A DNA stretch of 64,000 bases from Progne subis subis. Lineage: Eukaryota; Chordata; Aves; Passeriformes; Hirundinidae. The position numbers and the translations under genes were made by a program. The stretch spans positions 17,378,018 to 17,442,017 of the forward strand of contig JAKJHU010000030.1 of the NCBI GenBank assembly GCA_022316685.1. Direction: 5' to 3'. The notes below the pieces were generated by a model. That model made no database searches. It saw nothing but the letters and a program-made list of their open reading frames with translations, and had not been told where the DNA came from. Shown here in pieces: positions 13,565 through 27,300 of this stretch (the first letter of the stretch is position 1; the number at the start of each line of letters is the position of its first letter).

Positions 13565-14090
13565 CACAGCCCAGGGCTGCTCGCTCCCTGCTCCAGGCAC
13601 ACAAGCCCGGCGAGAAAAGCAGGCTGGAGAGGAAGGGCGGCAGCAAACACCACTCCTGCTGCACATGCAACTAACCCGGCTAAAGGCGACTTGCGCAACA
13701 CCAGCGGCTCACCTGCCCTTCGATAAAAGGACGTGTATTGAAACAAAGAAACTGCTTAGTTAACAAGTTAAGCCTGGAGGACTTACACCCTTTACTGCCG
13801 CCACGCAGCACAGGCGATCAAAAGAAAGCCATGAAAAAACCAAGCCGAAAGGCAACATGAAAAAAGCAAAGTTGCTTTGATTTGGCCAACAATGTAACTA
13901 AGAGCGGCTGGCTACAGATTTTAAAATCCCGAACTGATCATGTCCACTTGAAGACCGGTAATCCCACCTTTCTCCCTGACCAAACCCTGTTCGGGAGCGG
14001 GGCAGAGAAGGGACATTGTCCCTGCGGAGAGGCAGAACTTCCTGCCAGCAGTGCCACCTGCACAATCGTGTTACAACTCCTCGTGCAGCA
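13565..14090. promoter_or_regulatory. CpG-enriched intronic segment, possible alternative promoter or enhancer
   Basis: About twenty CG dinucleotides occur in roughly 530 bp, against a flank nearly free of them; GC content is moderate. On the minus strand a strong 5' splice-site match CAG|GTGAGC occurs (GT at 13712-13711), so an ASAP1-sense first exon could end at 13713. No start codon in frame with the next ASAP1 exon was found, so such an exon would be noncoding. Confidence 0.3.
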
Positions 14091-15289
14091 CATGCAAGAG
14101 TTTTCCATTTCCTGTGCAGGCACTTGTGTGGTTAATGCAGCTCCAGCAGGGCTGAGCACAGGCTCTGCCCCACAGCAATGCACTGACACAGCAACGTAAG
14201 GACAGAAGAAAAAGGGGACAAAATCTTCTCTGTAAAGACACATGGGTAACATCGTAAAGAATCAAATATTTTTAATTTAACTCATTTATCTAAGCAAGAG
14301 AAAAAAACAAATGCTGTAAAGCTTACCCCTGATTCTATGAAACTAATTAGCCCAGTTTTGAGTACTCTCATGTTTTTCAAGTAAGGATCTGCTCAATTCT
14401 CAGACGACGACTTCAAACCAGGATATTCTAATGTTTGCTGACCCACAGACATGCTATCCCATTTTCCACACAGAAAGAAGGAAGTCTCCTGACATTTTCA
14501 ACATCACCTCAGTGGACAATGGCAACGCATGGAACTTACTTTCACCAATCCCACTTGAATTTAGATGCTGACGTCTTCAGTGTACTTCTAAGGTAAAATT
14601 CTTCCACAAGCATCCCAGTCTTGCCCAAGTTTTTAGCAAAGGTCAGCTAGCTAAAAGGTCTTTTTTCCTGAAAACGTGAAACGGTGTAGCACTATTAACC
14701 TAAGCTACTTGAAAACACAAAAAATATTTTGAAAGTACATTAAAATTATGTTTAATTTGAGATGGTCTCTGGGTGAAACAGTATAAATACTCATATTAAA
14801 TTAGTGCTCACATATAATTCCCAGTATTACAGATTTTCAACAAGGTATATTGGAGATCATCTCCTGTTCTCCAATACACAATTTCAGATCTTTGATTATA
14901 ATGTTTTAAGTAACTGTACCCAAGAAAATGAATGTCTGTCATTTAAAAAACAGAGCTTTTCAGAAAGACCACAATGATAAAAGAGCCTATAAGAGAGACT
15001 ACTAAAAGAAAACATCCTCCAAAAAGACGAAGCGATGGGTAAATAACGAAATCATAGAAGCACTCTGCAAACCTGAATGTACAAATCACAAACCAGGAGA
15101 TCTGCAGTAACAATTCTTCTAAATGCCTAAAACCCAATATATTTTTCAAACACATTGAAAGCAAAAATCTTGTCTTAATTCTGCTGTGAACTTCTTCTCT
15201 CATTCCTACACCTCAAAATGACAAAGAAATTGAGAAACATAGGGAGAACAAAAATAAATCATGAATTTTCTAAAGAGATACCTCAAGAT

Positions 15290-16170
15290 GCAAGTCATTT
15301 AATATACTAGATCCACTTTTTGGTGGACAAATAGGTTTGTTAGCAACCTATTTGACACAGTCTACCAGAACTACATGAACTTTCAAAAAGATCTACCAAT
15401 GTTTAACACCAAAGGTGCTTGATAAAAAAACTGACATGAGATGAGGAGAAGCCATTCTTCCAGAGCAGCAACTGTTTAGAATTAAGGGAAATAGGAATAA
15501 GCTCCAAAATGTCTGTTTTGCCACTCCAGAGAATTCATCAGGAATCAGTTCTGCTATCTGTGCAGCTCAATGCATCCTATACTATTTGGAAAGGATGTGG
15601 TTGGTAAAGTGACAAAGTTCACTGATGATATAAGATGTTCAAAAAAGAAAAATGAAAACTAGATATGGAGAGGTCACGTAACTTCACAAATTCTAACTGC
15701 CCATTAGGAGAGCAGATGAGAAATATATATGTAAAGGCATAAAGCAATGCACATGAAAAAACATTTTTGTAAATTTACATATATAATGTGAGTCTCTGAA
15801 TCAACCATGAACATGGCAAACAAAATACATGCTGCAGTTTTAAGAGTTTTCTTGAACTGTCCTTGAATATTCGGGAGCTACCAGGATACCAAACCACCGA
15901 GGACAGAGTAAAGGCAGCACAAAAGGTATCATCATACCAAGATGGAAGTTCATAGTACATCTGCATTTTGTTCTTTGTATCTCAGAAATTTAAAAGAGGG
16001 ATATAAGAAGGCAACTAGATTGATCTCAACTACGGAAATGCTTCCTAATGGGGTGGAATTAAATATGTGTATGCTGATGTTCTTCGAACTCAAAAAGAAG
16101 TGACTGATGTAAAGCAAGAGAGGTGTAGTCTGTAAGGAACAGAGGAAATAAACATGGAATGATTAATTAT
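15290..16170 (+). mobile_element. Old, diverged CR1/L3-type LINE fragment
   Basis: Several degraded blocks of a CR1-clade reverse transcriptase and 3' region occur in the right order: 'gtgacaaagttcactgatgat' (from the FADD motif), 'aaagcaatgcacatgaaaaaac', and 'aggcaactagattgatctcaac'. Reading frames are broken throughout. Divergence is much higher than in the other CR1 copies here, which suggests an old amniote-level insertion. Boundaries are approximate. Confidence 0.55.
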
Positions 16171-17689
16171 TTCCTCATACTATTAAAATGCCAAATTAAA
16201 TCATAAGGATGCATGTTTAATAAAAAACTGTTTTTTATCTTAAACACCACATAGGTAAGATGTGAAATTTATGTTTTCATAGATGCTAACAAATTCTAAT
16301 TAATAACAAGGATATTCTCATTCATGTGTTTAACAGTTTATCATCTTTATCTCAGAAAATTTCTGAGCAGCAGATTGTTGAAACAGCGTCATGGTTAAGT
16401 TTTCCTGTTAAAGTTCTCCCCAAGACAGATGCTATTGATCAGTGGTTGTTAAAGAGCAGGATACAGGCTTAGGAGAACTTGTGGTTTGACTCAATGTGGT
16501 GCTACTTTCTGGTGAAAAATTTGACAACCTAGACAATTTTTGAGAATATCTTGAGCAAGTCAATTTTTGACTGTTTCAACCATAGCACACAATTCAACAA
16601 TTCTTCTCAATCCACAATGCTTGTTTCAATCCACATTGAAACCTAACCATTCACTTTTCTCATTATTGTGTTCACAGAAGGCAGGGAGTCTAAGTTAAGG
16701 CAGCGACAAAAATGGATAACAGGATAGAACTAATACCAGGATAACTAGGATAGAATCAGTATGATTTAGAGGGACATACAGTGTCTTTCAGAACAAACTA
16801 CCCACAAAACCAAAATCTACCAAGTAGTGAATAATAAATTTATTTCTGCAAAATAAAAGCAGCTTTAGAGAAAAAGTTGTTATTTAAGTCTTCTGGAGGT
16901 CTTGTTACAAGAAGTGAATTACATTTAAGAGCGATCCATAGAGACTTGATGTCAGTCAACTCTAGGCTCTTCATGAAGGGACAAGACACACAAGGTAAAA
17001 CAGAAGGATGGAAAGTACCATCCAAATGTTCTGCTCAAAGTATAACTTCTTTATAAAATTAAATTGAGCAGTATTTTAAGTTTAATACTGTTGAAGTTTT
17101 TAAACATTGCTTTGCCTTTTCTCAGCTGACATTAAAATTTTCTGACTCCAACATCCTGGAGCAATAACATAATGCTTTAACTCATTAAGTACTAAAGTAT
17201 ACCTGGTCCCTAGCAGGTCCTGGAACATGATCAAAAGGTTTCATTATCTATCTTTGGCTTTATACTTGATCACATGGCTCATGCAATTTTTTGGAAAGCA
17301 ACATCCAAGACAGCACAATGCATTACATCCGTGTATCATATGCACTTGACGAGTACATCTATTATTCTGCTGTATGCATTTTCATTTTTCTACACAATTT
17401 TTTGAACCAACATATTGTTTTATTCAATTTTTAATAAAAATAATTCCATTATTAATGGATATTAATAATTCATGTCATTATTATTAAAAAGAAAAATGCT
17501 TTAGAAACTGCATATAAAGTATGAAGTAGGGCTTCTTCAAATTCAGTTAAAAGCTTCCTAAGAATGGTCAAAATTATTCTAAAGATTAATCCACAAAATC
17601 AAAGCCCAATACAAACAAACCCATTGATTATAAAAGCCTGTTTGAGACTACAATGCAGTCAAAAAAACCAAAGCTCATGAATCAGTTGA

Positions 17690-17775
17690 AGATTTTCCTT
17701 CTCACTAGTGGGACGTTGGAAATAGATGCCTTTGAAGGTCCCTTCCAACTCAAACTATTCTATGATTCTATATCA
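17690..17775 (+). mobile_element. CR1 LINE extreme 3' tail
   Basis: This short fragment reads 'gaaggtcccttccaactcaa' and then 'ctattctatgattctata', the diagnostic avian CR1 3' terminus. Almost the whole element is missing, as is usual for 5'-truncated CR1 insertions. Confidence 0.85.
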
Positions 17776-20700
17776 CTCTACTCTTACCAACTGTCTTTAA
17801 GTTTCAGGGCAGAAGTGACATACCTGGGTTAACTCTTTATGCAACAGCTCGATTTAAATTAAATGCTCATATTGCTGAAGAAGGAGCACTGGTTGTCTAT
17901 ATGCTGCATGTGCATTGCTTAGTGGGCCAGAAATCACGGACACAGAAAAGCAGCAGCTCCATTCAGTTTTATACTGAGGTGTGTGTACATTTTTTGTATT
18001 GATGTGTGTGAATATACCCAGACACAGAGGATTAAAAGTAAGGTTAGTACAGAACACAGAAGCCCAGCCAATGAAGCAAGCTCCATTCACATCTTAATTA
18101 TTACCACATGTAAGACACATCCCTAAATGACCATCTGTCTCTACAGACTTTCATTTTAATTTATCCCAGTCCATCTTCCCAAAAGGCTGAGTGGTGCTTG
18201 AACTGCTTTTTAAAACATTTTCAGTCTACTTTCATTATAAACTTCTAGGCTTGCATATTTTTCCTTCCCGTTAAAACTACTTGATACTCAAATCTTCCAC
18301 TGAAAACAGAAATATTAAATTTTCTTTTGCCATTTTATGAGACTCTGCTATAACTCAGAATTTTGCAATATGAATTAATTTACCTGAAGCTCTGTCAAAA
18401 ACAAGATGATCTATCAGAGTTAAGATCTTCCACTAAGGTTAAGTGTCTAGTATGACCAGAGTTTTCTGTGATCAATTAATACATTCAATTGCCTTCAAGT
18501 GGAGACCGCAGTATTCTCTTTATTCAGCTAGGCTATTCAACTTCAAGGCAAGTTCTCAGAAATCAAGAAATCCCAATTACTGGTCATGTGGAAAACACTC
18601 TACATAATTTTTTTATTACCTCAGACAAATTCATTAACTGGACAGGGACAAACCCACTTCTCCAGCACTCAGCTGACCAAGAGAAACAAATATCTTTTTC
18701 CTGCAATTGCTTTTCATAGACAGGAAACAACACTAAAAAGACTTTCAGCATGTATAAGGAATAGTCAAAAATTCACACTATCAAACCCTAGTATTTTATA
18801 CATTTAACTCATCCACAGCTGTTTTGACAGTGATCTAATCTTTACTTAAAAATTCCCCATCATGGTAAAGCTTTAACTTCATTTGTAAATTCTTCCAGCA
18901 GAAGCACCATGAAGTCCCCAAATGGTGGAATTATTCAGCAGGTTGGTAGGCCATTCCATAATGACTGGGAAGTCCTTCAAGCACTGCACTTCACTCACTG
19001 ACACACAGGAATCACTAACACGTAGGGTGTTTCTTCCACCTAATAACATTCACTACAGGTGCATCTACTTACTTTTAATGCTTCAGGCCAAGCTCCAGCT
19101 CTACTTAACACTGCTTTATGATGAACAAAGATCAGGTTTTCTTCCTCTACCACAAGATTATAGGTTTGTTTCAAATTAGAGAGTCATACGGCAACTTGAT
19201 GAGAGAACAATATTCCAAAATGTCCTGTAGAGTAAGTCTAAATCACAGCCTTCTGGTTTAACTTTTGGCACACTGACAAAGTTCCAGGTGCATGTTTACA
19301 ACAGGCAAAATCACTATGAGAGAAGAGGCATCCATCCAGATATCTTCGTACACATTGTACATGTGCTTTCAGCATACTTCAACTACAAGCAAGATGTCAT
19401 CACTCCATCCAGTAGTTTCCAAGTTTGAGTCATGAACCAATCAATGATTTCATACTAATCCCCAAGTCTGCAATTGTTTCCCAGGTTTATAATATGAATT
19501 ATGTTCTGCACCAGCCACATTGTATTAACTCCTCATTTCCCTTTGTTTTTCTCACAGTGAACACACAGTGTTACAAAGAAACAGCTGTATTGCTATAAGA
19601 ACAATCACACTATACCATGCTCACTGCAAGACAAATGAGACAGTTTTAATAAGTACTTGTCAATTTTATTGATGAGTTATCTAATGGCATACACTCATCT
19701 CAACCCAATGAAGTAGCACCATTACTTGTAGGAACAAGTTATATGTCTTGAAGCAATAGAGCTGACAGAAAAAAATAAGGCAGGACAGCTCTTTATTGTT
19801 ACCACCAAAAGGCAGCGATAGAAAACAAATAGTAAATCACACCAAATTGAAAAGGAATACACAGAAAGGGAGAAAATTGCTTTGTATGCAACCAGGTTTG
19901 GCCTTCCACACAAACATTAAAGCTATGGAAAAATACCCACGATTTTGTAAGATTCAAAGAGACATGAATTGCTTTCATATTTACAATATGCACAATATTC
20001 ACTGATTCATTTTAAAGGAAGTTGCTTTGCTGCAACTTGTTGCCTAATTAAATAGGATGAGAAAAACAGGAAGCTGTACTAAACTACACATGCGTTCAGC
20101 AAATAGAGCAGGCTTTGCTGGAGTAAAGCAACACCATTACAGCTGTTTTAAACACAGGAAAAAAAATTGAAAGACTTATCCTAGACATGGTGGAAAAAAG
20201 CAAGCAAGGACGCATATGGAGCACTTCAAATAAAATGGGGAGACAGGGAAGGGCAGGAAGTGAATCTGAGGGTCTAAGTCAGCAGCAAAGAGCTTCATTA
20301 AACCTGCAAAGTGTCAGCAAAGAAAAAACTTGCATTTCTTCTCATGTTTTCTCTGCCAGTTTAAACAAGGTCTCCTTCCAAGCACTTCCTGAGAAAGCTT
20401 GGCAACAAATCTGCCACCAGAGGATTATAAACATTTTAAATAGGAGGCTTTAGAGAGATCTAGCATCTCTTTCCTTATAACTGTACTAGTGAGCAGACAA
20501 TATTTGGGCACTTGGGCTTCTGCAGGTGACCCCACCCCAAAAGACTTTACTTCTCTCTATGCTTGAATCTCATAACCTAAGGAACACCACCATTTTTTCC
20601 AAATCGGTGAGCAGACAGTTCTGGTACCATAACAGTGAAAAAGTTATTTAAGTAAGTCTTCACATCGAAGAGTCTCTTAAGGCTTCTTTCATCCCTGCCT

Positions 20701-21809
20701 GAAAGAGGCTAGAGGTGGGGCAAGAAAAACCACAACCAATCAAACAGGCAACAACAAAAAAATCTCATCACAAAACATCCCCCAAAAATGATACCATTGT
20801 AACATCTGCAGCCATGACAATAAACTAGAAAACTAAAACATATATATCCACCTGCCTTGCAAAAAAAATCAAATTTTATTGTTTTGCCCAAGTAGCTTTT
20901 CTCAAATCATAAAGGCTTAATTTTGGCAAAGTCTCATATGAAGAATAATTTGCAAAAGAAATCAAAGAATCATTTAAAAGGTTTGGAAAATGTAGTGTGT
21001 GAGACCAGTAAAAAACTAAGAGTTTTGTCAAAACATTTAAAGCAACATCATCCAGCTTTCTCTTTCAAGTTAGTTATGACTTATTGTCGGCTATAAACTC
21101 ATTGTCTGTTTTAATACATTTCAACTTTGCGACTAAGACAGATAATATAAATACTTTTCTAAGATAAGATTGGATTGGACAACAGACCAATCACGATGTC
21201 CCACTTGCATTGTCATAGCACCATCACTCTTCATTTAATCATTTTCCACATAATTTTGACACTTAGATGGAGCCAAAACACAACCAACAACATCCGTGTA
21301 TCTTAGATTTAACCTACCTCCTTAAAAATTCTTAGTTAAAACTTATCCTTTCCTGCTGATTTCACAAACACCATGACCATTGTATATTACATTACTAACA
21401 ACACAGGGATGGACCATCCTGCTTACTTACAATGTGGCACAGCCTGGCACAACTTGCACACTGTTATAATCATCCTGGCATCATTCAACTTTATTAAAAT
21501 TCAACAGTTCCATAAACTGACAATTAACAAACACTTTTTGAAGGTTGTAAACAGGCAGTCTGTCATCACCGAACAAAAGCATTCTAAGTTTGTTTTAACA
21601 TCATGATTACATTTTTCTAACAGCTGTCTTCATTTCCTTACTACCCACTGCACAGAACAGCTCAACTATTTTCACTGTGTGGTAATTTCAAGACTATGAC
21701 ACTGACATGTGTTAGAAGCATTAATTAAATTAGAAGTATTAATTGAAATGTTTTTTTCTGTTTTGCATGAGCATCATATTCATGTACTTTGATTGTCACG
21801 TTTTTTTAT

Positions 21810-22490
21810 GTCACCAGCCTTAACTTCTGTAAGGCCTACGACACATTCACACACAACATCCTTGACACTCATTAGAGAGACATGGGTTTGATGGATGAAT
21901 TATTCAATGGACAAGGAATCGGCTCAATGACCACATCCAAAGAGTTTGAATCAATGGCTCAACTTCCTGCACCTGGATCCAGGCAATTTCCTGGGGGATG
22001 AAGGGATTGAGAGAAGCAGTGTCCAGAAGGCCTTGAGGATTCTAGTGGTCAAAAAAAATAAAAGAAACCATAAATGAGCCAGCAATATGCAGCTGACAGT
22101 TGTACCCTTGGCTGCACAAAGCAAAGCGTGGCCAGCAGGTTGAAGGAGGTGATTCTCCCCCTCTACTCTGCTCTGGTGAGGCCCCACCTTTAGTGCTGTG
22201 CCCAGCTCTGCAGTCCCCAAGATAAGAGGGACATGGACCTGCTGGAGTGAATCCAGAGGAGGATCACAAAGATGATCGGAGGGCTGGAGCACCTCTCCTA
22301 TGAAAGCAAACTGAGGGCACTGGGATTGTCAAGTCTGGAAAGGAGAAAGCTTCAGGCAAACCTTACAGCACCTTCCAGTACCTAAAGGAGGCTACAACAG
22401 AGCTGGAATTAACAAGAGCATGTAGTGATAAGACAAGGGGGAATGGCTTCAAACTGAAATATAGTAGGTTTGGGTTAGCAAAAAGAATCC
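21810..22490 (+). mobile_element. CR1 LINE fragment (reverse transcriptase to 3' region)
   Basis: It opens with 'cttaacttctgtaaggcctac', a decayed form of the LDFSKAFDT reverse-transcriptase block. It continues through 'gtggccagcaggttgaaggagg', 'gctctggtgaggccccacct' and 'acatggacctgctggagtga', then 'tccagaggaggatcacaaag'. The coding sequence has internal deletions and stops. The antisense strand shows an open frame of 113 codons, which is a shadow and not a gene. Confidence 0.85.
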
Positions 22491-22734
22491 CCATATTCTA
22501 CGATTTTAGAAAATGAAGTTTTAAAAACCTAACCACAACAGGATATCTAAATCCTAGTGTGGTCTCATAACAAGACACAACTCCCAACAAACAAAACCCG
22601 CTATATTTTATTCTTCCCTCTCTCCCCTATTCCTAGTAAATTTTTCTGAAGTGCTACTTCAGATTAAGTTTTGTATTAAGGATGCTTCTTCAGGTGTATT
22701 TCCCTCTTCAGTCCAAAATTTTTGCTTTGAGAAT

Positions 22735-22735
<1 letters not shown>

Positions 22736-22766
<31 letters not shown>
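22736..22766 (+). repeat. Poly(A)31 run
   Basis: An uninterrupted run of 31 A about 250 bp downstream of the recognisable end of the CR1 at 21.8-22.5 kb. No retroposed gene body was recognised next to it. Confidence 0.95.
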
Positions 22767-22768
<2 letters not shown>

Positions 22769-23339
22769 TAACTTACTTGAAAAGTAAAATATATTACAAG
22801 AAGAAGGAAATTAGTGCATTAAATTCAGGGTGGGAGTTCTAGAATTCAAAATTCAAATCATACAAAATTAAAATCTTTCCTACAAAGAAAAGTTAATGAT
22901 AAAAATTAATCCAGCAGAGACATAGTTAAGCTGTTATATAGTAAAAACTTTACAGAATAAATTAGCTGACTTTCTACAAGTACAGATTGATCATTTAAAA
23001 AGAATTATATAATTTTTCAACATTCAACAACTATTCAAACTATTCCTAAAAAATCACAAAAAGCCCCAAATTTGACAAGCTCTTTCAACTACACTTTTGC
23101 AGAAGTGTGAGTGGTATCCCATTTCCTCTAGTAAAAGTCTTTCAATGAAGGAAAAAAAAAGTATCAATTTTGCTTACACTGGTTTTATTAGGTTTAAATG
23201 TGCTGTTTCCCAAGAATAAGCTCACTGTAAACTTCTACCTGAAAACAAAAAACACATTAATGAAACTAAACAACCACTTTACTCTGCCTCCTTAAGTTTT
23301 AAAAGATTAAATCATGAGTCCAAACAATTTTAAGGAGCC

Positions 23340-24340
23340 TACTTCTACAGTCAAGTGGAGTTTTGAATGTCTCTGAGGACAAGAGGTTTCACATTCTCTC
23401 TGAGCACTTGTTCACCAGACTCATGGCTCAGAACAAACAAGTCCCCAAAATGATAATAATAAAGAACCAAAAACCTTCTCAAAACTAATCAGAATTTCTG
23501 TTTTATCAGTTTCCTCCCATTCCATATACCGCATACTTGGAGAAATCAATATGACCTTCCTTTAGTCCCTTGTCTAAGGCTGAATTCTAGTTTTCCCTCA
23601 TTAAGTGATGTGCTCTAGGCCCTTAATCATCTTGGTGATCCTCACCAGGACTTGTGGCAGTCTATAATTCCTTTCACGTATTGGTGAACTCCCAACACAG
23701 TACTTTAGATGTGGTTTCACAGTTGCTGACAGAGGGGAAGAACCACTATTTTCTGGCTGCACTTTTACTAACACAGCCTTTGTCACGTTGGCCGGCCTTT
23801 GTCACTGTGAACCCACACTCAACAACTCATCCACCTGAGTCCAAGGTTCTTTCTTAGGAAAATGTCTTCTGGCCAGCCTGTACTGCTGCACATGGCATCT
23901 CCATCCATCCCTGGGACAGGATTTCATATTTCTCTTCAATGAGTCACACGAGGCTCCTCCTGTATCAGGCCACTTCTTGAGGTCCCACTGAAGGGTGTGA
24001 CTGCTGCCAGTCACACCATTGAACAACTTGGTATTGTCCAAATAAACTTGAGGAGATCACACTCAAGCCCACCATCCACACAATTAAAAGATATCAAATA
24101 GTCCTAATCCCAAAACTGATCCTGGAAGACACTGGTGCCACTTGCTACCTGCTGCCAGCTGGACTTTGCTTCATTGATCCCCATCCTCTGGGCTTGGCAA
24201 CTCACACACCCTGCAGATCCCTTACCTGGTCCATCTCCCACCAGAAGACTTCCAGAACACACCATGTCTAAGGCCTGACAGTCCTACAGACTGTTGTTTA
24301 GCAGGAAGTTACCTCCAGCACCATATTGATTTTTAGCTCC
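23340..24340 (-). mobile_element. Old CR1-like LINE fragment in antisense orientation
   Basis: Read on the minus strand, the 23.6-23.8 kb part contains 'gtgaggatcaccaagatgat' followed by 'taagggcctagagcacatc', a diverged CR1 block. The 23.8-24.3 kb part resembles the upstream reverse-transcriptase region commonly seen in bird genomes (a 'ttggtattgtccaaataaac' block and 'cctctgggcttgg' on plus). It could be two nested fragments rather than one. It lies in the same sense as ASAP1. Confidence 0.6.
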
Positions 24341-27249
24341 TAAGCAAGAAATTTAAAGACACTATTGGCATCATAAGTATCTACTTCTGCATCAGAAGGA
24401 GTTTTATATTTTTTCTGTTAAGAAACATAACAAGTAGGATAAACCAAGGTCAAGATAGAGGTGGCTATTTAAAAGAAAGGAAAAGCATACACTTTCCAGC
24501 TTAACCAGCAACAGCACAACTTCAGGCCTCTCCTTTCACCACTGACTAAAAGAGACAAGAAGGCCATGTGCACCCACAAGCATATCTACATGTGTAAAGG
24601 TGGAAATGGGATCCTTACAGCATTTTGTTGCTTTTTCACAGGATCATTAAAGGAAATCAAGCCCACTGTACTCCAAAATCTTACTTGCCACAATGCTTAT
24701 AGGAAACCTCAGCATTAGCCCACTGATAGCAGTATTTGCAAGCCATTATATATAGATATAGATAAATGACACAGATCAACACTTTCTCTTTAGAAATATA
24801 AAATAACTGTTTGATGTGCTTCTCAGCAGGGAGTGGACTTCCAGCTGCACTCCCTCAGGAAAGGAAACTCATGCTATTATCTCAGGGGTTTTCCTTTGTA
24901 CTCACCAATAACCTTTAGACCTCTTGGCCAGTATCAAACAAACCTGGCTGAGCAATCTCTAAGACAAGTACCAAAATATGCTACTGGCTGGACTTTGAAA
25001 AGTTTCCGATGAAATATAAAAACACTATCAGTTGAGAGTCCTTTTTTTAGAACATACTTATATTGCCTACTTTTGCACTGGAAACAATACTGATAATTAG
25101 CATTCTAGGTTTGATTCCGCCTAATGGTTTTGTTGCAAGGCACTATTCCATTCAAAAGGAGCTGTTATGATCTTTTTTACAATTACCCTCTGTAAATTTG
25201 CTTCACATCTGCTGTTCAAAATTATTAACAACCATTTTCATTCATATTGTTACAAATCACAAAGACAGTTATGAAAATTGAGTTTTACTCTTTGTAGTAA
25301 GAAAAATACTGGAAATTAAATCAACCAATCTCATTCTGTTCTGAATAGTTTATGTGCAGTCCTTCAGTGACACCCTGCTGAAATACAAACATGGCTTTGT
25401 GGGTTGTTTCTCCTCTGGGTTTTCTTCAAAGTACTTTTTTATTGCTTTTTAACTATGGAAGGTGTCTCCACAGGACTCAAATTCAAACATTAAACTCAAC
25501 TTTAAGTGATGTCACTTTAAGTGTCTCCCCTCCATAGGGGCCAAGTTCCCATGACTACATGGTACACACTCTGTCAGGGTTTATCTGCACAGCATACTGA
25601 ACAGGGTGCACCAAAGAGGACTTTCACAGCTTCCTAACTGACGAGTAAACACAAAGAAGCCTGTTGGGAGTTCAAAACAAGAAGCAGTACTTCTCAAAAA
25701 AACATGAGGTACCAAATGCAATAAGTACTTTCAAAAATATGCCTAAAATTAATACAAATTCTCAAAAAGCAAAGCAAATTCATCTGCCATAACTGAAACT
25801 TAGAACCACCAGTGAGTGTTTCTTATTTTTCTTCACATCAGTCACATTTAAGTAAAAGGAGATTGTCTGCTTATTACAGCCAAATGCTTTGACTACTATC
25901 AAATGAAGGGTAAAACTGATATCACACTAGATGAATAAATACTGTAGCACAGAAATATAAAAGCATCCTCATCTGCATTTTAAACACAAGACACCGCTGT
26001 CAAATCCACCTGTATCACATTTTCAGTATTGTGATGGGGAGTCAGCCCTGTGCTCTCACTGTGGCCTCTGTATTTCTGAATGCTCATGTACCATCTTTAC
26101 ATCTCTGTTACAATTTGTCATTCAATGCAATAGCAGCAACAATTATCCTGAGTTTTATTAACTACACAAATAAACTTTTCTTATCTGTTATTTCTAGGAC
26201 GGTTTGCTATCAAAATCATACTTCTTCAAAAACTGAAGATTGCTCATGGTCTGTTACATTAAAAAAACAGCTCTGAAGTACAAAGCTGTCTATGATGCAA
26301 GACTGCTTCTAACTGCCACAAGTAATAGTCTATAAGGTTAGTAAAAACTGGGTTTAAGTCTAGTGCTGCTGGAGTTGCCTGGATTCCCCTCCTAAAAATA
26401 AAAGCATATTTTAATAAAAAATGAAGAAACACAAAGAACAGGATGTTACAACTTATTTATTGCAATTATATAGAGTGATGCTTCGAAAGAAATTAAGTGA
26501 TAGAATTTTCTCTACTATTTCTTTCTCCTGACAAACACACACAAAATAGAACCTACCCATTATCACAGTCCAGGCTAATGAACAAAGTCTGTGCATGATA
26601 CCAACAAAAGTTCATTCAGAATGGAAATGCTCCTCTTCTCATGCATGGTTTCACCTGCCCTCCCTTCATAGAATACTTTGTCACTGGAAAAGGATCTTGT
26701 GGTGGAAAAGTCTATGAAAACACCACAGAAGATCTGATGTTATAGCAGTTCCAGTGCTACACCAGTTCCAACAAAATTATAAGGAGGAAAAACACTGTCC
26801 CCCTCGCACCAAAAGTCCTTCTTCACAGTAGAATAAGAAATATATGCATTAACTGAAGCCCAAAGGCAAAGCTACATATGGGAAACTGTGAAAATGATTC
26901 ATACACAACACATTTTGAAAGAATTTTTTCTTAAAAGGCAAAATAAAAGAAGTAAAAACCCCACACTTCCCCCTTTCCCATCTTTAATCTTAGAGACATA
27001 CCCAGGACATGAAGAAAAACATAAGAAATCTTCTCCTTTCAAGCTATGTTAGATTACACCAGACTTGCACTGAGAACAATAAAATGTGTATGAGGCTGAG
27101 CAGGAGCCAGAGAGTCGTTCTTTTACTGATGAATATGCACACGTCTGTTATAGGACCAGCCTAGACTGACAGACTGCTGTGCTCAGGCACATCAGCACAG
27201 TGAGAAACCAAATGAGCAACAATCATTGCAGGAATAGTGTTGTGGGCTT

Positions 27250-27300
27250 GGGGGGGAGTGGGGGGTGTGAGGGGGGGGTGGGGGTGTGTGTTTGTTTTTT
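27250..27300 (+). repeat. G-run cluster, likely quadruplex-forming
   Basis: Four G runs of 7, 6, 8 and 5 bases at 27250-27256, 27260-27265, 27271-27278 and 27280-27284 are separated by loops of 3, 5 and 1 nt, followed by a GT run and T-rich sequence. This meets the usual intramolecular G-quadruplex pattern. It is on the template strand relative to ASAP1. Confidence 0.9.

Noticed and set aside
21951..22292. 113-codon minus-strand open frame
   Set aside because: Antisense shadow of the plus-strand CR1 at 21.8-22.5 kb.
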